Source: Ulva prolifera (taxonomy: Eukaryota > Chlorophyta > Ulvophyceae > Ulvales > Ulvaceae). From it: a stretch of 64,000 bases of DNA. Each line of letters opens with the position of its first letter. Position 1 is the first letter of the stretch. A program made the position numbers and the translations under genes. The notes under the pieces are model-generated. The model ran no database searches and was not told the origin of the DNA. It worked only from the letters and a program-made list of their open reading frames with translations. Below are positions 27,501-41,665 of the stretch, piece after piece. The DNA lies in the NCBI GenBank assembly GCA_023078555.1, contig CM041199.1, forward strand, positions 9,119,315 through 9,183,314, read 5' to 3'.

Positions 27501-30500
27501 GCGTAGAAACCTGGTCGCTTAAGCAACTCCCAAGCCTGTCTAGGCAACTCCCAAGCCTGTCTAGTCAACTCCCAAGCATGTTTGCGTAGAAACCTGGTGG
27601 CTTAAGCAACTCCCAAGCCCGTCTAGGCAACTCCCAAGCATGTTTGCGTAGAAATCTGGTCGCTTAAGCAACTCCCAAGCCTGTCTAGGCAACTCCCAAG
27701 CATAATTGCATAGATACCAGGTGGCTTAAGCAACTCCCAAGCCTGTCTAGGCAACTCCCAAGCATAATTGCATAGATACCAGGTGGCTTAAGCAACTCCC
27801 AAGCCTGTCTACGCAACTCCCAAGCATGTCTAGTCAACTCCTCAGCATGTTTGCGTAGAAAAAAAGTCGTTTTAGCAACTCCCAAGCATGTCTAGTCAAC
27901 TCCCAAGCATAATTGCATAGATACCATGTGGCTTAAGCAACTCCCAAGCATGTCTAGTCAAGTCCCAAGCATGTTTGCGTAGAAACCAGGTGGCTTAAGC
28001 AACTCCCAAGCCTGTCTAGGCAACTCCCAAGCATAATTGCATAGATACCAGGTGGCTTAAGCAACGCCCAAGCCTGTCTAGTCAACTCCCAAGCATGTTA
28101 GCGTAGAAACCAGGTGGCTTAAGCAACTCCCAAGCCGGTCTAGTCAACTCCCAAGCACGTTTGCGTAGATACCAGGTGGCTTAAGCAACTCCAAAGCCTG
28201 TCTAGGCAACTCCCAAGCATAATTGCATAGATACCAGGTGGCTTAAGCAACTTCCAAGCCTGTCTACGCAACTCCCAAGCATGTCTAGTCAACTCCCAAG
28301 CATGTTTGCGTAGAAAGCTGGTGGCTTTAGCAACTCCCAAGCCCGTCTAGGCAACTCCCAAGCATAATTGCATAGATACCATGTGGCTTAAGCAACTCCC
28401 AAGCCTGTCTACGCAACTCCCAAGCATGTCTAGTCTACTCCCAAGCATGTTTGCGCAGAAACCAGGTGGGTTAAGCAACTCCCAAGTCTGTCAAGGCAAC
28501 TCCCAAGCCCGACTAGTCAACTCCCAAGCATGTTTTCGTAGAGACCAAGTCGTTCAAGCAACTCCCAAGCCTGTATAGGCAACTCCCAAGCATGTTTGCG
28601 TAGAAACCTTGTCGCTTAAGCAACTCCCAAGCCCGTCTAGGCAACTCCCAAGCATGTTTGCGTAGAAACCTGGTCGCTTAAGCAACTCCCAAGCCTGTCT
28701 AGGCAACTCCCAAGCATAATTGCATAGATACCAGGTGGCTTAAGCAACTCCCAAGCATGTCTAGTCAACTCCCAAGCATAATTGCATAGATACCAGGTGG
28801 CTTAAGCAACTCCCAAGCCTGTCTAGTCAACTCCCAAGCATGTTTGCGTAGAAACCTGGTGGCTTAAGCAACTCCCAAGCCCGTCTAGGCAACTCCCAAG
28901 CATGTTTGCGTAGAAACCTGGTCGCTTGAGCAACTCCCAAGCCTGTCTAGGCAACTCCCAAGCATAATTGCATAGATATCAGGTGGCTTAAGCAACTCCC
29001 AAGCCTGTCTAGGCAACTCCCAAGCATAATTGCATAGATACCATGTGGCTTAAGCAACTCCCAAGCATGTCTAGTCAAGTCCCAAGCATGTTTGCGTAGA
29101 AACCAGGTGGCTTAAGCAACTCCCAAGCCTGTCTAGGCAACTCCCAAGCATGATTGCATAGATACCAGGTGGCTTAAGCAACGCCCAAGCCTGTCTAGTC
29201 AACTCCCAAGCATGTTAGCGTAGAAACCAGGTGGCTTAAGCAACTCCCAAGCCGGTCTAGTCAACTCCCAAGCATAATTGCATAGATACCATGTGGCTTA
29301 AGCAACTCCCAAGCATGTCTAGTCAAGTCCCAAGCATGTTTGCGTAGAAACCAGGTGGCTTAAGCAACTCCCAAGCCTGTCTAGGCAACTCCCAAGCATG
29401 ATTGCATAGATACCAGGTGGCTTAAGCAACGCCCAAGCCTGTCTAGTCAACTCCCAAGCATGTTAGCGTAGAAACCAGGTGGCTTAAGCAACTCCCAAGC
29501 CGGTCTAGTCAACTCCCAAGCACGTTTGCGTAGAAACCAGGTGGCTTAAGCAACTCCCAAGCCTGTCTAGGCAACTCCCAAGCATAATTGCATAGATACC
29601 AGGTGGCTTAAGCAACTCCCAAGCCTGTCTACGCAACTCCCAAGCATGTCTAGTCTACTCCCAAGCATGTTTGCGCAGAAACCAGGTGGGTTAAGCAACT
29701 CCCAAGTCTGTCAAGGCAACTCCCAAGCCCGACTAGTCAACTCCCAAGCATGTTTTCGTAGAAACCAAGTCGTTCAAGCAACTCCCAAGCCTGTATAGGC
29801 AACTCCCAAGCATGTTTGCATAGATACCAGGTGGCTTAAGCAACTCCCAAGCCTGTCTTGAAACTCCCAATCATGTTTGCATAGATACCAAGTGGCTTAA
29901 GCAACTCCCAAGCCTGTCTAGGCAACTCCCAAGCCTGTATAGTCAACTCCCAAGCATGTTTGCGTAGAAACCAGGTGGCTTAAGCAACTCCCAAGCCCGT
30001 CTAGGCAACTCCCAAGCATGTTTGCGTAGAAAACCTGGTCGCTTAAGCAACTCCCAAGCCTGTCTAGGCAACTCCCAAGCATGTCTAGTCAACTCCTCAG
30101 CATGTTTGCGTAGAAACAAAGTCGTTTTAGCAACTCCCAAGGATGTCTAGTCAACTCCCAAGCATAATTGCATAGATACCAGGTGGCTGAAGCAACTCCC
30201 AAGCCTGTCTAGGCAACTCCCAAGCATGTCTAGTCAACTCCCAAGCATGTTAGCGTAGATACCAGGTGGCTTAAGCAACTCCCAAGTCTGTCAAGGCAAC
30301 TCCCAAGCCCGACTAGTCAACTCCCAAGCATGTTTTCGTAGAAACCAAGTCGTTCAAGCAACTCCCAAGCCTGTATAGGCAACTCCCAAGCATGTTTGCA
30401 TAGATACCAGGTGGCTTAAGCAACTCCCAAGCCTGTCTTGAAACTCCCAATCATGTTTGCATAGATACCAAGTGGCTTAAGCTACTCCCAAGCCTGTCTA

Positions 30501-31309
30501 GGCAACTCCCAAGCCTGTATAGTCAACTCCCAAGCATGTTTGCGTAGAAACCAGGTGGCTTAAGCAACTCCCAAGCCCGTCTAGGCAACTCCCAAGCATG
30601 TTTGCGTAGAAACCTGGTCGCTTAAGCAACTCCCAAGCCTGTCTAGGCAACTCCCAAGCATGTCTAGTCAACTCCTCAGCATGTTTGCGTAGAAACAAAG
30701 TCGTTTTAGCAACTCCCAAGCATGTCTAGTCAACTCCCAAGCATAATTGCATAGATACCATGTGGCTTAAGCAACTCCCAAGCATGTCTAGTCAAGTCCC
30801 AAGCATGTTTGCGTAGAAACCAGGTGGCTTAAGCAACTCCCAAGCCTGTCTAGGCAACTCCCAAGCATAATTGCATAGATACCAGGTGGCTTAAGCAACG
30901 CCCAAGCCTGTCTAGTCAACTCCCAAGCATGTTAGCGTAGAAACCAGGTGGCTTAAGCAACTCCCAAGCCGGTCTAGTCAACTCCCAAGCACGTTTGCGT
31001 AGAAACCAGGTGGCTTAAGCAACTCCAAAGCCTGTCTAGGCAACTCCCAAGCATAATTGCATAGATACCAGGTGGCTTAAGCAACTCCCAAGCCTGTCTA
31101 CGCAACTCCCAAGCATGTCTAGTCAACTCCCAAGCATGTTTGCGTAGAAAGCTGGTGGCTTTAGCAACTCCCAAGCCCGTCTAGGCAACTCCCAAGCATA
31201 ATTGCATAGATACCATGTGGCTTAAGCAACTCCAAAGCCTGTCTAGGCAACTCCCAAGCATAATTGCATAGATACCAGGTGGCTTAAGCAACTCCCAAGC
31301 CTGTCTACG

Positions 31310-34300
31310 CAACTCCCAAGCATGATTGCATAGATACCAGGTGGCTTAAGCAACGCCCAAGCCTGTCTAGTCAACTCCCAAGCATGTTAGCGTAGAAACC
31401 AGGTGGCTTAAGCAACTCCCAAGCCGGTCTAGTCAACTCCCAAGCACGTTTGCGTAGAAACCAGGTGGCTTAAGCAACTCCCAAGCCTGTCTAGGCAACT
31501 CCCAAGCATAATTGCATAGATACCAGGTGGCTTAAGCAACTCCCAAGCCTGTCTACGCAACTCCCAAGCATGTCTAGTCTACTCCCAAGCATGTTTGCGC
31601 AGAAACCAGGTGGGTTAAGCAACTCCCAAGTCTGTCAAGGCAACTCCCAAGCCCGACTAGTCAACTCCCAAGCATGTTTTCGTAGAAACCAAGTCGTTCA
31701 AGCAACTCCCAAGCCTGTATAGGCAACTCCCAAGCATGTTTGCATAGATACCAGGTGGCTTAAGCAACTCCCAAGCCTGTCTTGAAACTCCCAATCATGT
31801 TTGCATAGATACCAAGTGGCTTAAGCAACTCCCAAGCCTGTCTAGGCAACTCCCAAGCCTGTATAGTCAACTCCCAAGCATGTTTGCGTAGAAACCAGGT
31901 GGCTTAAGCAACTCCCAAGCCCGTCTAGGCAACTCCCAAGCATGTTTGCGTAGAAACCTGGTCGCTTAAGCAACTCCCAAGCCTGTCTAGGCAACTCCCA
32001 AGCATGTCTAGTCAACTCCTCAGCATGTTTGCGTAGAAACAAAGTCGTTTTAGCAACTCCCAAGGATGTCTAGTCAACTCCCAAGCATAATTGCATAGAT
32101 ACCAGGTGGCTGAAGCAACTCCCAAGCCTGTCTAGGCAACTCCCAAGCATGTCTAGTCAACTCCCAAGCATGTTAGCGTAGATACCAGGTGGCTTAAGCA
32201 ACTCCCAAGTCTGTCAAGGCAACTCCCAAGCCCGACTAGTCAACTCCCAAGCATGTTTTTGTAGAAACCAAGTCGTTCAAGCAACTCCCAAGCCTTTATA
32301 GGCAACTCCCAAGCATTTTTGCATAGATACCAGGTGGCTTAAGCAACTCCCAAGCCTGTCTCGGCAACTCCTAAGCATATTTGCGTAGAAACCTGGTGGC
32401 TTTAGCAACTCCCAAGCCCGTCTAGGTAACTCCCAAGCATGTTTGCGTAGAAACCTGGTCGCTTAAGCAACTCCCAAGCCTGTCTAGGCAACTCCCAAGC
32501 ATAATTGCATAGATACCATGTGGCTTAAGCAACTCCCAAGCATGTCTAGTCAAGTCCCAAGCATGTTTGCGTAGAAACCATGTGGCTTAAGCAACTCCCA
32601 AGCATGTCTAGTCAAGTCCCAAGCATGTTTGCGTAGAAACCGGGTGGCTTAAGCAACTCCCAAGCCTGTCTAGGCAACTCCCAAGCATGATTGCATAGAT
32701 ACCAGGTGGCTTAAGCAACGCCCAAGCCTGTCTAGTCAACTCCCAAGCATGTTAGCGTAGAAACCAGGTGGCTTAAGCAACTCCCAAGCCGGTCTAGTCA
32801 ACTCCCAAGCACGTTTGCGTAGAAACCAGGTGGCTTAAGCAACTCCCAAGCCTGTCTAGGCAACTCCCAAGCATAATTGCATAGATACCAGGTGGCTTAA
32901 GCAACTCCCAAGCCTGTCTACGCAACTCCCAAGCATGTCTAGTCTACTCCCAAGCATGTTTGCGCAGAAACCAGGTGGGTTAAGCAACTCCCAAGTCTGT
33001 CAAGGCAACTCCCAAGCCCGACTAGTCAACTCCCAAGCATGTTTTTGTAGAAACCAAGTCGTTCAAGCAACTCCCAAGCCTTTATAGGCAACTCCCAAGC
33101 ATTTTTGCATAGATACCAGGTGGCTTAAGCAACTCCCAAGCCTGTCTCGGCAACTCCTAAGCATATTTGCGTAGAAACCTGGTGGCTTTAGCAACTCCCA
33201 AGCCCGTCTAGGTAACTCCCAAGCATGTTTGCGTAGAAACCTGGTCGCTTAAGCAACTCCCAAGCCTGTCTAGGCAACTCCCAAGCATAATTGCATAGAT
33301 ACCAGGTGGCTTAAGCAACTCCCAAGCCTGTCTAGTCAACTCCCAAGCATATTTGCGTAGAAACCAGGTGGCTTAAGCAACTCCCAAGCCCGTCTAGGCA
33401 ACTCCCAAGCATGTTTGCGTAGAAACCTGGTCGCTTAAGCAACTCCCAAGCCTGTCTAGGCAACTCCCAAGCCTGTCTAGTCAACTCCCAAGCATGTTTG
33501 CGTAGAAACCTGGTGGCTTAAGCAACTCCCAAGCCCGTCTAGGCAACTCCCAAGCATGTTTGCGTAGAAATCTGGTCGCTTAAGCAACTCCCAAGCCTGT
33601 CTAGGCAACTCCCAAGCATAATTGCATAGATACCAGGTGGCTTAAGCAACTCCCAAGCCTGTCTAGGCAACTCCCAAGCATAATTGCATAGATACCAGGT
33701 GGCTTAAGCAACTCCCAAGCCTGTCTACGCAACTCCCAAGCATGTCTAGTCAACTCCTCAGCATGTTTGCGTAGAAACAAAGTCGTTTTAGCAACTCCCA
33801 AGCATGTCTAGTCAACTCCCAAGCATAATTGCATAGATACCATGTGGCTTAAGCAACTCCCAAGCATGTCTAGTCAAGTCCCAAGCATGTTTGCGTAGAA
33901 ACCAGGTGGCTTAAGCAACTCCCAAGCCTGTCTAGGCAACTCCCAAGCATAATTGCATAGATACCAGGTGGCTTAAGCAACGCCCAAGCCTGTCTAGTCA
34001 ACTCCCAAGCATGTTAGCGTAGAAACCAGGTGGCTTAAGCAACTCCCAAGCCGGTCTAGTCAACTCCCAAGCACGTTTGCGTAGAAACCAGGTGGCTTAA
34101 GCAACTCCAAAGCCTGTCTAGGCAACTCCCAAGCATAATTGCATAGATACCAGGTGGCTTAAGCAACTCCCAAGCCTGTCTACGCAACTCCCAAGCATGT
34201 CTAGTCAACTCCCAAGCATGTTTGCGTAGAAAGCTGGTGGCTTTAGCAACTCCCAAGCCCGTCTAGGCAACTCCCAAGCATAATTGCATAGATACCATGT

Positions 34301-34632
34301 GGCTTAAGCAACTCCCAAGCCTGTCTACGCAACTCCCAAGCATGTCTAGTCTACTCCCAAGCATGTTTGCGCAGAAACCAGGTGGGTTAAGCAACTCCCA
34401 AGTCTGTCAAGGCAACTCCCAAGCCCGACTAGTCAACTCCCAAGCATGTTTTCGTAGAGACCAAGTCGTTCAAGCAACTCCCAAGCCTGTATAGGCAACT
34501 CCCAAGCATGTTTGCGTAGAAACCTTGTCGCTTAAGCAACTCCCAAGCCCGTCTAGGCAACTCCCAAGCATGTTTGCGTAGAAACCTGGTCGCTTAAGCA
34601 ACTCCCAAGCCTGTCTAGGCAACTCCCAAGCA
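31310..34632. repeat. Segmental repeat, first copy (offset 6,784)
   Basis: This 3.3-kb stretch recurs at 38094-41416 with the same order of variants, at offset 6,784. A few substitutions are visible: GCATGTTTGCG near 33412 reads GCATATTTGCG near 40196, and GCATAATTG near 34280 reads GCATGATTG near 41064. Confidence 0.85.
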
Positions 34633-37600
34633 TAATTGCATAGATACCAGGTGGCTTAAGCAACTCCCAAGCATGTCTAGTCAACTCCCAAGCATAATTG
34701 CATAGATACCAGGTGGCTTAAGCAACTCCCAAGCCTGTCTAGTCAACTCCCAAGCATGTTTGCGTAGAAACCTGGTGGCTTAAGCAACTCCCAAGCCCGT
34801 CTAGGCAACTCCCAAGCATGTTTGCGTAGAAACCTGGTCGCTTGAGCAACTCCCAAGCCTGTCTAGGCAACTCCCAAGCATAATTGCATAGATATCAGGT
34901 GGCTTAAGCAACTCCCAAGCCTGTCTAGGCAACTCCCAAGCATAATTGCATAGATACCAGGTGGCTTAAGCAACTCCCAAGCCTGTCTACGCAACTCCCA
35001 AGCATGTCTAGTCAACTCCTCAGCATGTTTGCGTAGAAACAAAGTCGTTTTAGCAACTCCCAAGCATGTCTAGTCAACTCCCAAGCATAATTGCATAGAT
35101 ACCATGTGGCTTAAGCAACTCCCAAGCATGTCTAGTCAAGTCCCAAGCATGTTTGCGTAGAAACCAGGTGGCTTAAGCAACTCCCAAGCCTGTCTAGGCA
35201 ACTCCCAAGCATGATTGCATAGATACCAGGTGGCTTAAGCAACGCCCAAGCCTGTCTAGTCAACTCCCAAGCATGTTAGCGTAGAAACCAGGTGGCTTAA
35301 GCAACTCCCAAGCCGGTCTAGTCAACTCCCAAGCACGTTTGCGTAGAAACCAGGTGGCTTAAGCAACTCCCAAGCCTGTCTAGGCAACTCCCAAGCATAA
35401 TTGCATAGATACCACGTGGCTTAAGCAACTCCCAAGCCTGTCTACGCAACTCCCAAGCATGTCTAGTCTACTCCCAAGCATGTTTGCGCAGAAACCAGGT
35501 GGGTTAAGGAACTCCCAAGTCTGTCAAGGCAACTCCCAAGCCCGACTAGTCAACTCCCAAGCATGTTTTCGTAGAAACCAAGTCGTTCAAGCAACTCCCA
35601 AGCCTGTATAGGCAACTCCCAAGCATGTTTGCATAGATACCAGGTGGCTTAAGCAACTCCCAAGCCTGTCTTGAAACTCCCAATCATGTTTGCATAGATA
35701 CCAAGTGGCTTAAGCAACTCCCAAGCCTGTCTAGGCAACTCCCAAGCCTGTATAGTCAACTCCCAAGCATGTTTGCGTAGAAACCAGGTGGCTTAAGCAA
35801 CTCCCAAGCCCGTCTAGGCAACTCCCAAGCATGTTTGCGTAGAAACCTGGTCGCTTAAGCAACTCCCAAGCCTGTCTAGGCAACTCCCAAGCATGTCTAG
35901 TCAACTCCTCAGCATGTTTGCGTAGAAACAAAGTCGTTTTAGCAACTCCCAAGGATGTCTAGTCAACTCCCAAGCATAATTGCATAGATACCAGGTGGCT
36001 GAAGCAACTCCCAAGCCTGTCTAGGCAACTCCCAAGCATGTCTAGTCAACTCCCAAGCATGTTAGCGTAGATACCAGGTGGCTTAAGCAACTCCCAAGTC
36101 TGTCAAGGCAACTCCCAAGCCCGACTAGTCAACTCCCAAGCATGTTTTCGTAGAAACCAAGTCGTTCAAGCAACTCCCAAGCCTGTATAGGCAACTCCCA
36201 AGCATGTTTGCATAGATACCAGGTGGCTTAAGCAACTCCCAAGCCTGTCTTGAAACTCCCAATCATGTTTGCATAGATACCAAGTGGCTTAAGCAACTCC
36301 CAAGCCTGTCTAGGCAACTCCCAAGCCTGTATAGTCAACTCCCAAGCATGTTTGCGTAGAAACCAGGTGGCTTAAGCAACTCCCAAGCCCGTCTAGGCAA
36401 CTCCCAAGCATGTTTGCGTAGAAACCTGGTCGCTTAAGCAACTCCCAAGCCTGTCTAGGCAACTCCCAAGCATGTCTAGTCAACTCCTCAGCATGTTTGC
36501 GTAGAAACAAAGTCGTTTTAGCAACTCCCAAGCATGTCTAGTCAACTCCCAAGCATAATTGCATAGATACCATGTGGCTTAAGCAACTCCCAAGCATGTC
36601 TAGTCAAGTCCCAAGCATGTTTGCGTAGAAACCAGGTGGCTTAAGCAACTCCCAAGCCTGTCTAGGCAACTCCCAAGCATAATTGCATAGATACCAGGTG
36701 GCTTAAGCAACGCCCAAGCCTGTCTAGTCAACTCCCAAGCATGTTAGCGTAGAAACCAGGTGGCTTAAGCAACTCCCAAGCCGGTCTAGTCAACTCCCAA
36801 GCACGTTTGCGTAGAAACCAGGTGGCTTAAGCAACTCCAAAGCCTGTCTAGGCAACTCCCAAGCATAATTGCATAGATACCAGGTGGCTTAAGCAACTCC
36901 CAAGCCTGTCTACGCAACTCCCAAGCATGTCTAGTCAACTCCCAAGCATGTTTGCGTAGAAAGCTGGTGGCTTTAGCAACTCCCAAGCCCGTCTAGGCAA
37001 CTCCCAAGCATAATTGCATAGATACCATGTGGCTTAAGCAACTCCAAAGCCTGTCTAGGCAACTCCCAAGCATAATTGCATAGATACCAGGTGGCTTAAG
37101 CAACTCCCAAGCCTGTCTACGCAACTCCCAAGCATGTCTAGTCTACTCCCAAGCATGTTTGCGCAGAAACCAGGTGGGTTAAGCAACTCCCAAGTCTGTC
37201 AAGGCAACTCCCAAGCCCGACTAGTCAACTCCCAAGCATGTTTTCGTAGAGACCAAGTCGTTCAAGCAACTCCCAAGCCTGTATAGGCAACTCCCAAGCA
37301 TGTTTGCGTAGAAACCTTGTCGCTTAAGCAACTCCCAAGCCCGTCTAGGCAACTCCCAAGCATGTTTGCGTAGAAACCTGGTCGCTTAAGCAACTCCCAA
37401 GCCTGTCTGGGCAACTCCCAAGCATAATTGCATAGATACCAGGTGGCTTAAGCAACTCCCAAGCATGTCTAGTCAACTCCCAAGCATAATTGCATAGATA
37501 CCAGGTGGCTTAAGCAACTCCCAAGCCTGTCTAGTCAACTCCCAAGCATGTTTGCGTAGAAACCTGGTGGCTTAAGCAACTCCCAAGCCCGTCTAGGCAA

Positions 37601-38093
37601 CTCCCAAGCATGTTTGCGTAGAAACCTGGTCGCTTGAGCAACTCCCAAGCCTGTCTAGGCAACTCCCAAGCATAATTGCATAGATATCAGGTGGCTTAAG
37701 CAACTCCCAAGCCTGTCTAGGCAACTCCCAAGCATAATTGCATAGATACCATGTGGCTTAAGCAACTCCCAAGCATGTCTAGTCAAGTCCCAAGCATGTT
37801 TGCGTAGAAACCAGGTGGCTTAAGCAACTCCCAAGCCTGTCTAGGCAACTCCCAAGCATGATTGCATAGATACCAGGTGGCTTAAGCAACGCCCAAGCCT
37901 GTCTACTCAACTCCCAAGCATGTTAGCGTAGAAACCAGGTGGCTTAAGCAACTCCCAAGCCGGTCTAGTCAACTCCCAAGCATAATTGCATAGATACCAT
38001 GTGGCTTAAGCAACTCCCAAGCATGTCTAGTCAAGTCCCAAGCATGTTTGCGTAGAAACCAGGTGGCTTAAGCAACTCCCAAGCCTGTCTAGG

Positions 38094-41000
38094 CAACTCC
38101 CAAGCATGATTGCATAGATACCAGGTGGCTTAAGCAACGCCCAAGCCTGTCTAGTCAACTCCCAAGCATGTTAGCGTAGAAACCAGGTGGCTTAAGCAAC
38201 TCCCAAGCCGGTCTAGTCAACTCCCAAGCACGTTTGCGTAGAAACCAGGTGGCTTAAGCAACTCCCAAGCCTGTCTAGGCAACTCCCAAGCATAATTGCA
38301 TAGATACCAGGTGGCTTAAGCAACTCCCAAGCCTGTCTACGCAACTCCCAAGCATGTCTAGTCTACTCCCAAGCATGTTTGCGCAGAAACCAGGTGGGTT
38401 AAGCAACTCCCAAGTCTGTCAAGGCAACTCCCAAGCCCGACTAGTCAACTCCCAAGCATGTTTTCGTAGAAACCAAGTCGTTCAAGCAACTCCCAAGCCT
38501 GTATAGGCAACTCCCAAGCATGTTTGCATAGATACCAGGTGGCTTAAGCAACTCCCAAGCCTGTCTTGAAACTCCCAATCATGTTTGCATAGATACCAAG
38601 TGGCTTAAGCAACTCCCAAGCCTGTCTAGGCAACTCCCAAGCCTGTATAGTCAACTCCCAAGCATGTTTGCGTAGAAACCAGGTGGCTTAAGCAACTCCC
38701 AAGCCCGTCTAGGCAACTCCCAAGCATGTTTGCGTAGAAACCTGGTCGCTTAAGCAACTCCCAAGCCTGTCTAGGCAACTCCCAAGCATGTCTAGTCAAC
38801 TCCTCAGCATGTTTGCGTAGAAACAAAGTCGTTTTAGCAACTCCCAAGGATGTCTAGTCAACTCCCAAGCATAATTGCATAGATACCAGGTGGCTGAAGC
38901 AACTCCCAAGCCTGTCTAGGCAACTCCCAAGCATGTCTAGTCAACTCCCAAGCATGTTAGCGTAGATACCAGGTGGCTTAAGCAACTCCCAAGTCTGTCA
39001 AGGCAACTCCCAAGCCCGACTAGTCAACTCCCAAGCATGTTTTTGTAGAAACCAAGTCGTTCAAGCAACTCCCAAGCCTTTATAGGCAACTCCCAAGCAT
39101 TTTTGCATAGATACCAGGTGGCTTAAGCAACTCCCAAGCCTGTCTCGGCAACTCCTAAGCATATTTGCGTAGAAACCTGGTGGCTTTAGCAACTCCCAAG
39201 CCCGTCTAGGTAACTCCCAAGCATGTTTGCGTAGAAACCTGGTCGCTTAAGCAACTCCCAAGCCTGTCTAGGCAACTCCCAAGCATAATTGCATAGATAC
39301 CATGTGGCTTAAGCAACTCCCAAGCATGTCTAGTCAAGTCCCAAGCATGTTTGCGTAGAAACCATGTGGCTTAAGCAACTCCCAAGCATGTCTAGTCAAG
39401 TCCCAAGCATGTTTGCGTAGAAACCGGGTGGCTTAAGCAACTCCCAAGCCTGTCTAGGCAACTCCCAAGCATGATTGCATAGATACCAGGTGGCTTAAGC
39501 AACGCCCAAGCCTGTCTAGTCAACTCCCAAGCATGTTAGCGTAGAAACCAGGTGGCTTAAGCAACTCCCAAGCCGGTCTAGTCAACTCCCAAGCACGTTT
39601 GCGTAGAAACCAGGTGGCTTAAGCAACTCCCAAGCCTGTCTAGGCAACTCCCAAGCATAATTGCATAGATACCAGGTGGCTTAAGCAACTCCCAAGCCTG
39701 TCTACGCAACTCCCAAGCATGTCTAGTCTACTCCCAAGCATGTTTGCGCAGAAACCAGGTGGGTTAAGCAACTCCCAAGTCTGTCAAGGCAACTCCCAAG
39801 CCCGACTAGTCAACTCCCAAGCATGTTTTTGTAGAAACCAAGTCGTTCAAGCAACTCCCAAGCCTTTATAGGCAACTCCCAAGCATTTTTGCATAGATAC
39901 CAGGTGGCTTAAGCAACTCCCAAGCCTGTCTCGGCAACTCCTAAGCATATTTGCGTAGAAACCTGGTGGCTTTAGCAACTCCCAAGCCCGTCTAGGTAAC
40001 TCCCAAGCATGTTTGCGTAGAAACCTGGTCGCTTAAGCAACTCCCAAGCCTGTCTAGGCAACTCCCAAGCATAATTGCATAGATACCAGGTGGCTTAAGC
40101 AACTCCCAAGCCTGTCTAGTCAACTCCCAAGCATATTTGCGTAGAAACCAGGTGGCTTAAGCAACTCCCAAGCCCGTCTAGGCAACTCCCAAGCATATTT
40201 GCGTAGAAACCTGGTCGCTTAAGCAACTCCCAAGCCTGTCTAGGCAACTCCCAAGCCTGTCTAGTCAACTCCCAAGCATGTTTGCGTAGAAACCTGGTGG
40301 CTTAAGCAACTCCCAAGCCCGTCTAGGCAACTCCCAAGCATGTTTGCGTAGAAATCTGGTCGCTTAAGCAACTCCCAAGCCTGTCTAGGCAACTCCCAAG
40401 CATAATTGCATAGATACCAGGTGGCTTAAGCAACTCCCAAGCCTGTCTAGGCAACTCCCAAGCATAATTGCATAGATACCAGGTGGCTTAAGCAACTCCC
40501 AAGCCTGTCTACGCAACTCCCAAGCATGTCTAGTCAACTCCTCAGCATGTTTGCGTAGAAACAAAGTCGTTTTAGCAACTCCCAAGCATGTCTAGTCAAC
40601 TCCCAAGCATAATTGCATAGATACCATGTGGCTTAAGCAACTCCCAAGCATGTCTAGTCAAGTCCCAAGCATGTTTGCGTAGAAACCAGGTGGCTTAAGC
40701 AACTCCCAAGCCTGTCTAGGCAACTCCCAAGCATAATTGCATAGATACCAGGTGGCTTAAGCAACGCCCAAGCCTGTCTAGTCAACTCCCAAGCATGTTA
40801 GCGTAGAAACCAGGTGGCTTAAGCAACTCCCAAGCCGGTCTAGTCAACTCCCAAGCACGTTTGCGTAGAAACCAGGTGGCTTAAGCAACTCCAAAGCCTG
40901 TCTAGGCAACTCCCAAGCATAATTGCATAGATACCAGGTGGCTTAAGCAACTCCCAAGCCTGTCTACGCAACTCCCAAGCATGTCTAGTCAACTCCCAAG

Positions 41001-41416
41001 CATGTTTGCGTAGAAAGCTGGTGGCTTTAGCAACTCCCAAGCCCGTCTAGGCAACTCCCAAGCATGATTGCATAGATACCATGTGGCTTAAGCAACTCCC
41101 AAGCCTGTCTACGCAACTCCCAAGCATGTCTAGTCTACTCCCAAGCATGTTTGCGCAGAAACCAGGTGGGTTAAGCAACTCCCAAGTCTGTCAAGGCAAC
41201 TCCCAAGCCCGACTAGTCAACTCCCAAGCATGTTTTCGTAGAGACCAAGTCGTTCAAGCAACTCCCAAGCCTGTATAGGCAACTCCCAAGCATGTTTGCG
41301 TAGAAACCTTGTCGCTTAAGCAACTCCCAAGCCCGTCTAGGCAACTCCCAAGCATGTTTGCGTAGAAACCTGGTCGCTTAAGCAACTCCCAAGCCTGTCT
41401 AGGCAACTCCCAAGCA
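38094..41416. repeat. Segmental repeat, second copy, cut by the array edge
   Basis: Partner of 31310-34632. The repeat unit should continue for another 3.4 kb, but the match stops near 41416, about 150 bases before the array gives way to unique sequence. The island therefore lies beside a truncated higher-order unit. Confidence 0.85.
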
Positions 41417-41665
41417 TGTCTAGTCTACTCCCAAGCATGTTTGCGCAGAAACCAGGTGGGTTAAGCAACTCCCAAGCCTGTCTCGGCAACTCCCAAGCAT
41501 GTTTGCATAGATACCAGGTGGCTTAAGCAACTCCCAAGCCTGTCTAGTCAAGTCCCAAGCATGTTTTCGTGCTGGGCACGAGCGGGACCGAGGCGATTCG
41601 CCTGTGGGTAGAAGTGGAGAGAGAGGCACCGCAGGCAGCGCAATCCCACATGGCCACTTTCAGAG

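Larger units (their letters stand above)
1..41570. repeat. Satellite array 1 (21/62-base family), reaches the window's left edge
   Basis: Continuous tandem array. The elementary unit is about 21 bases, such as CAACTCCCAAGCATGTCTAG followed by T. It alternates with a roughly 41-base variant that carries ATAATTGCATAGATACC or TGTTTGCGTAGAAACC and then GGTGGCTTAAG, giving a composite of about 62 bases. Every composite contains the palindrome GCTTAAGC. The plus strand is rich in C and A and poor in G in the core. The array stops abruptly inside a unit after ATGTTTTCGT at 41570. No gene, transposon or unique insert was seen in 41.5 kb. On the minus strand the 21-base unit reads as a heptad (AWELxRx), so short frames stay open, but the 62-base composite is not a multiple of three and no long frame results. 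Confidence 0.97.

Noticed and set aside
1-41570. Dozens of 60-73-residue open frames beginning MGVAK or MWLKQ as a gene family
   Set aside because: They fall at fixed places in the satellite unit, end where the unit frame shifts, occur on both strands and have no independent coding signal. They are products of the 21-base period.
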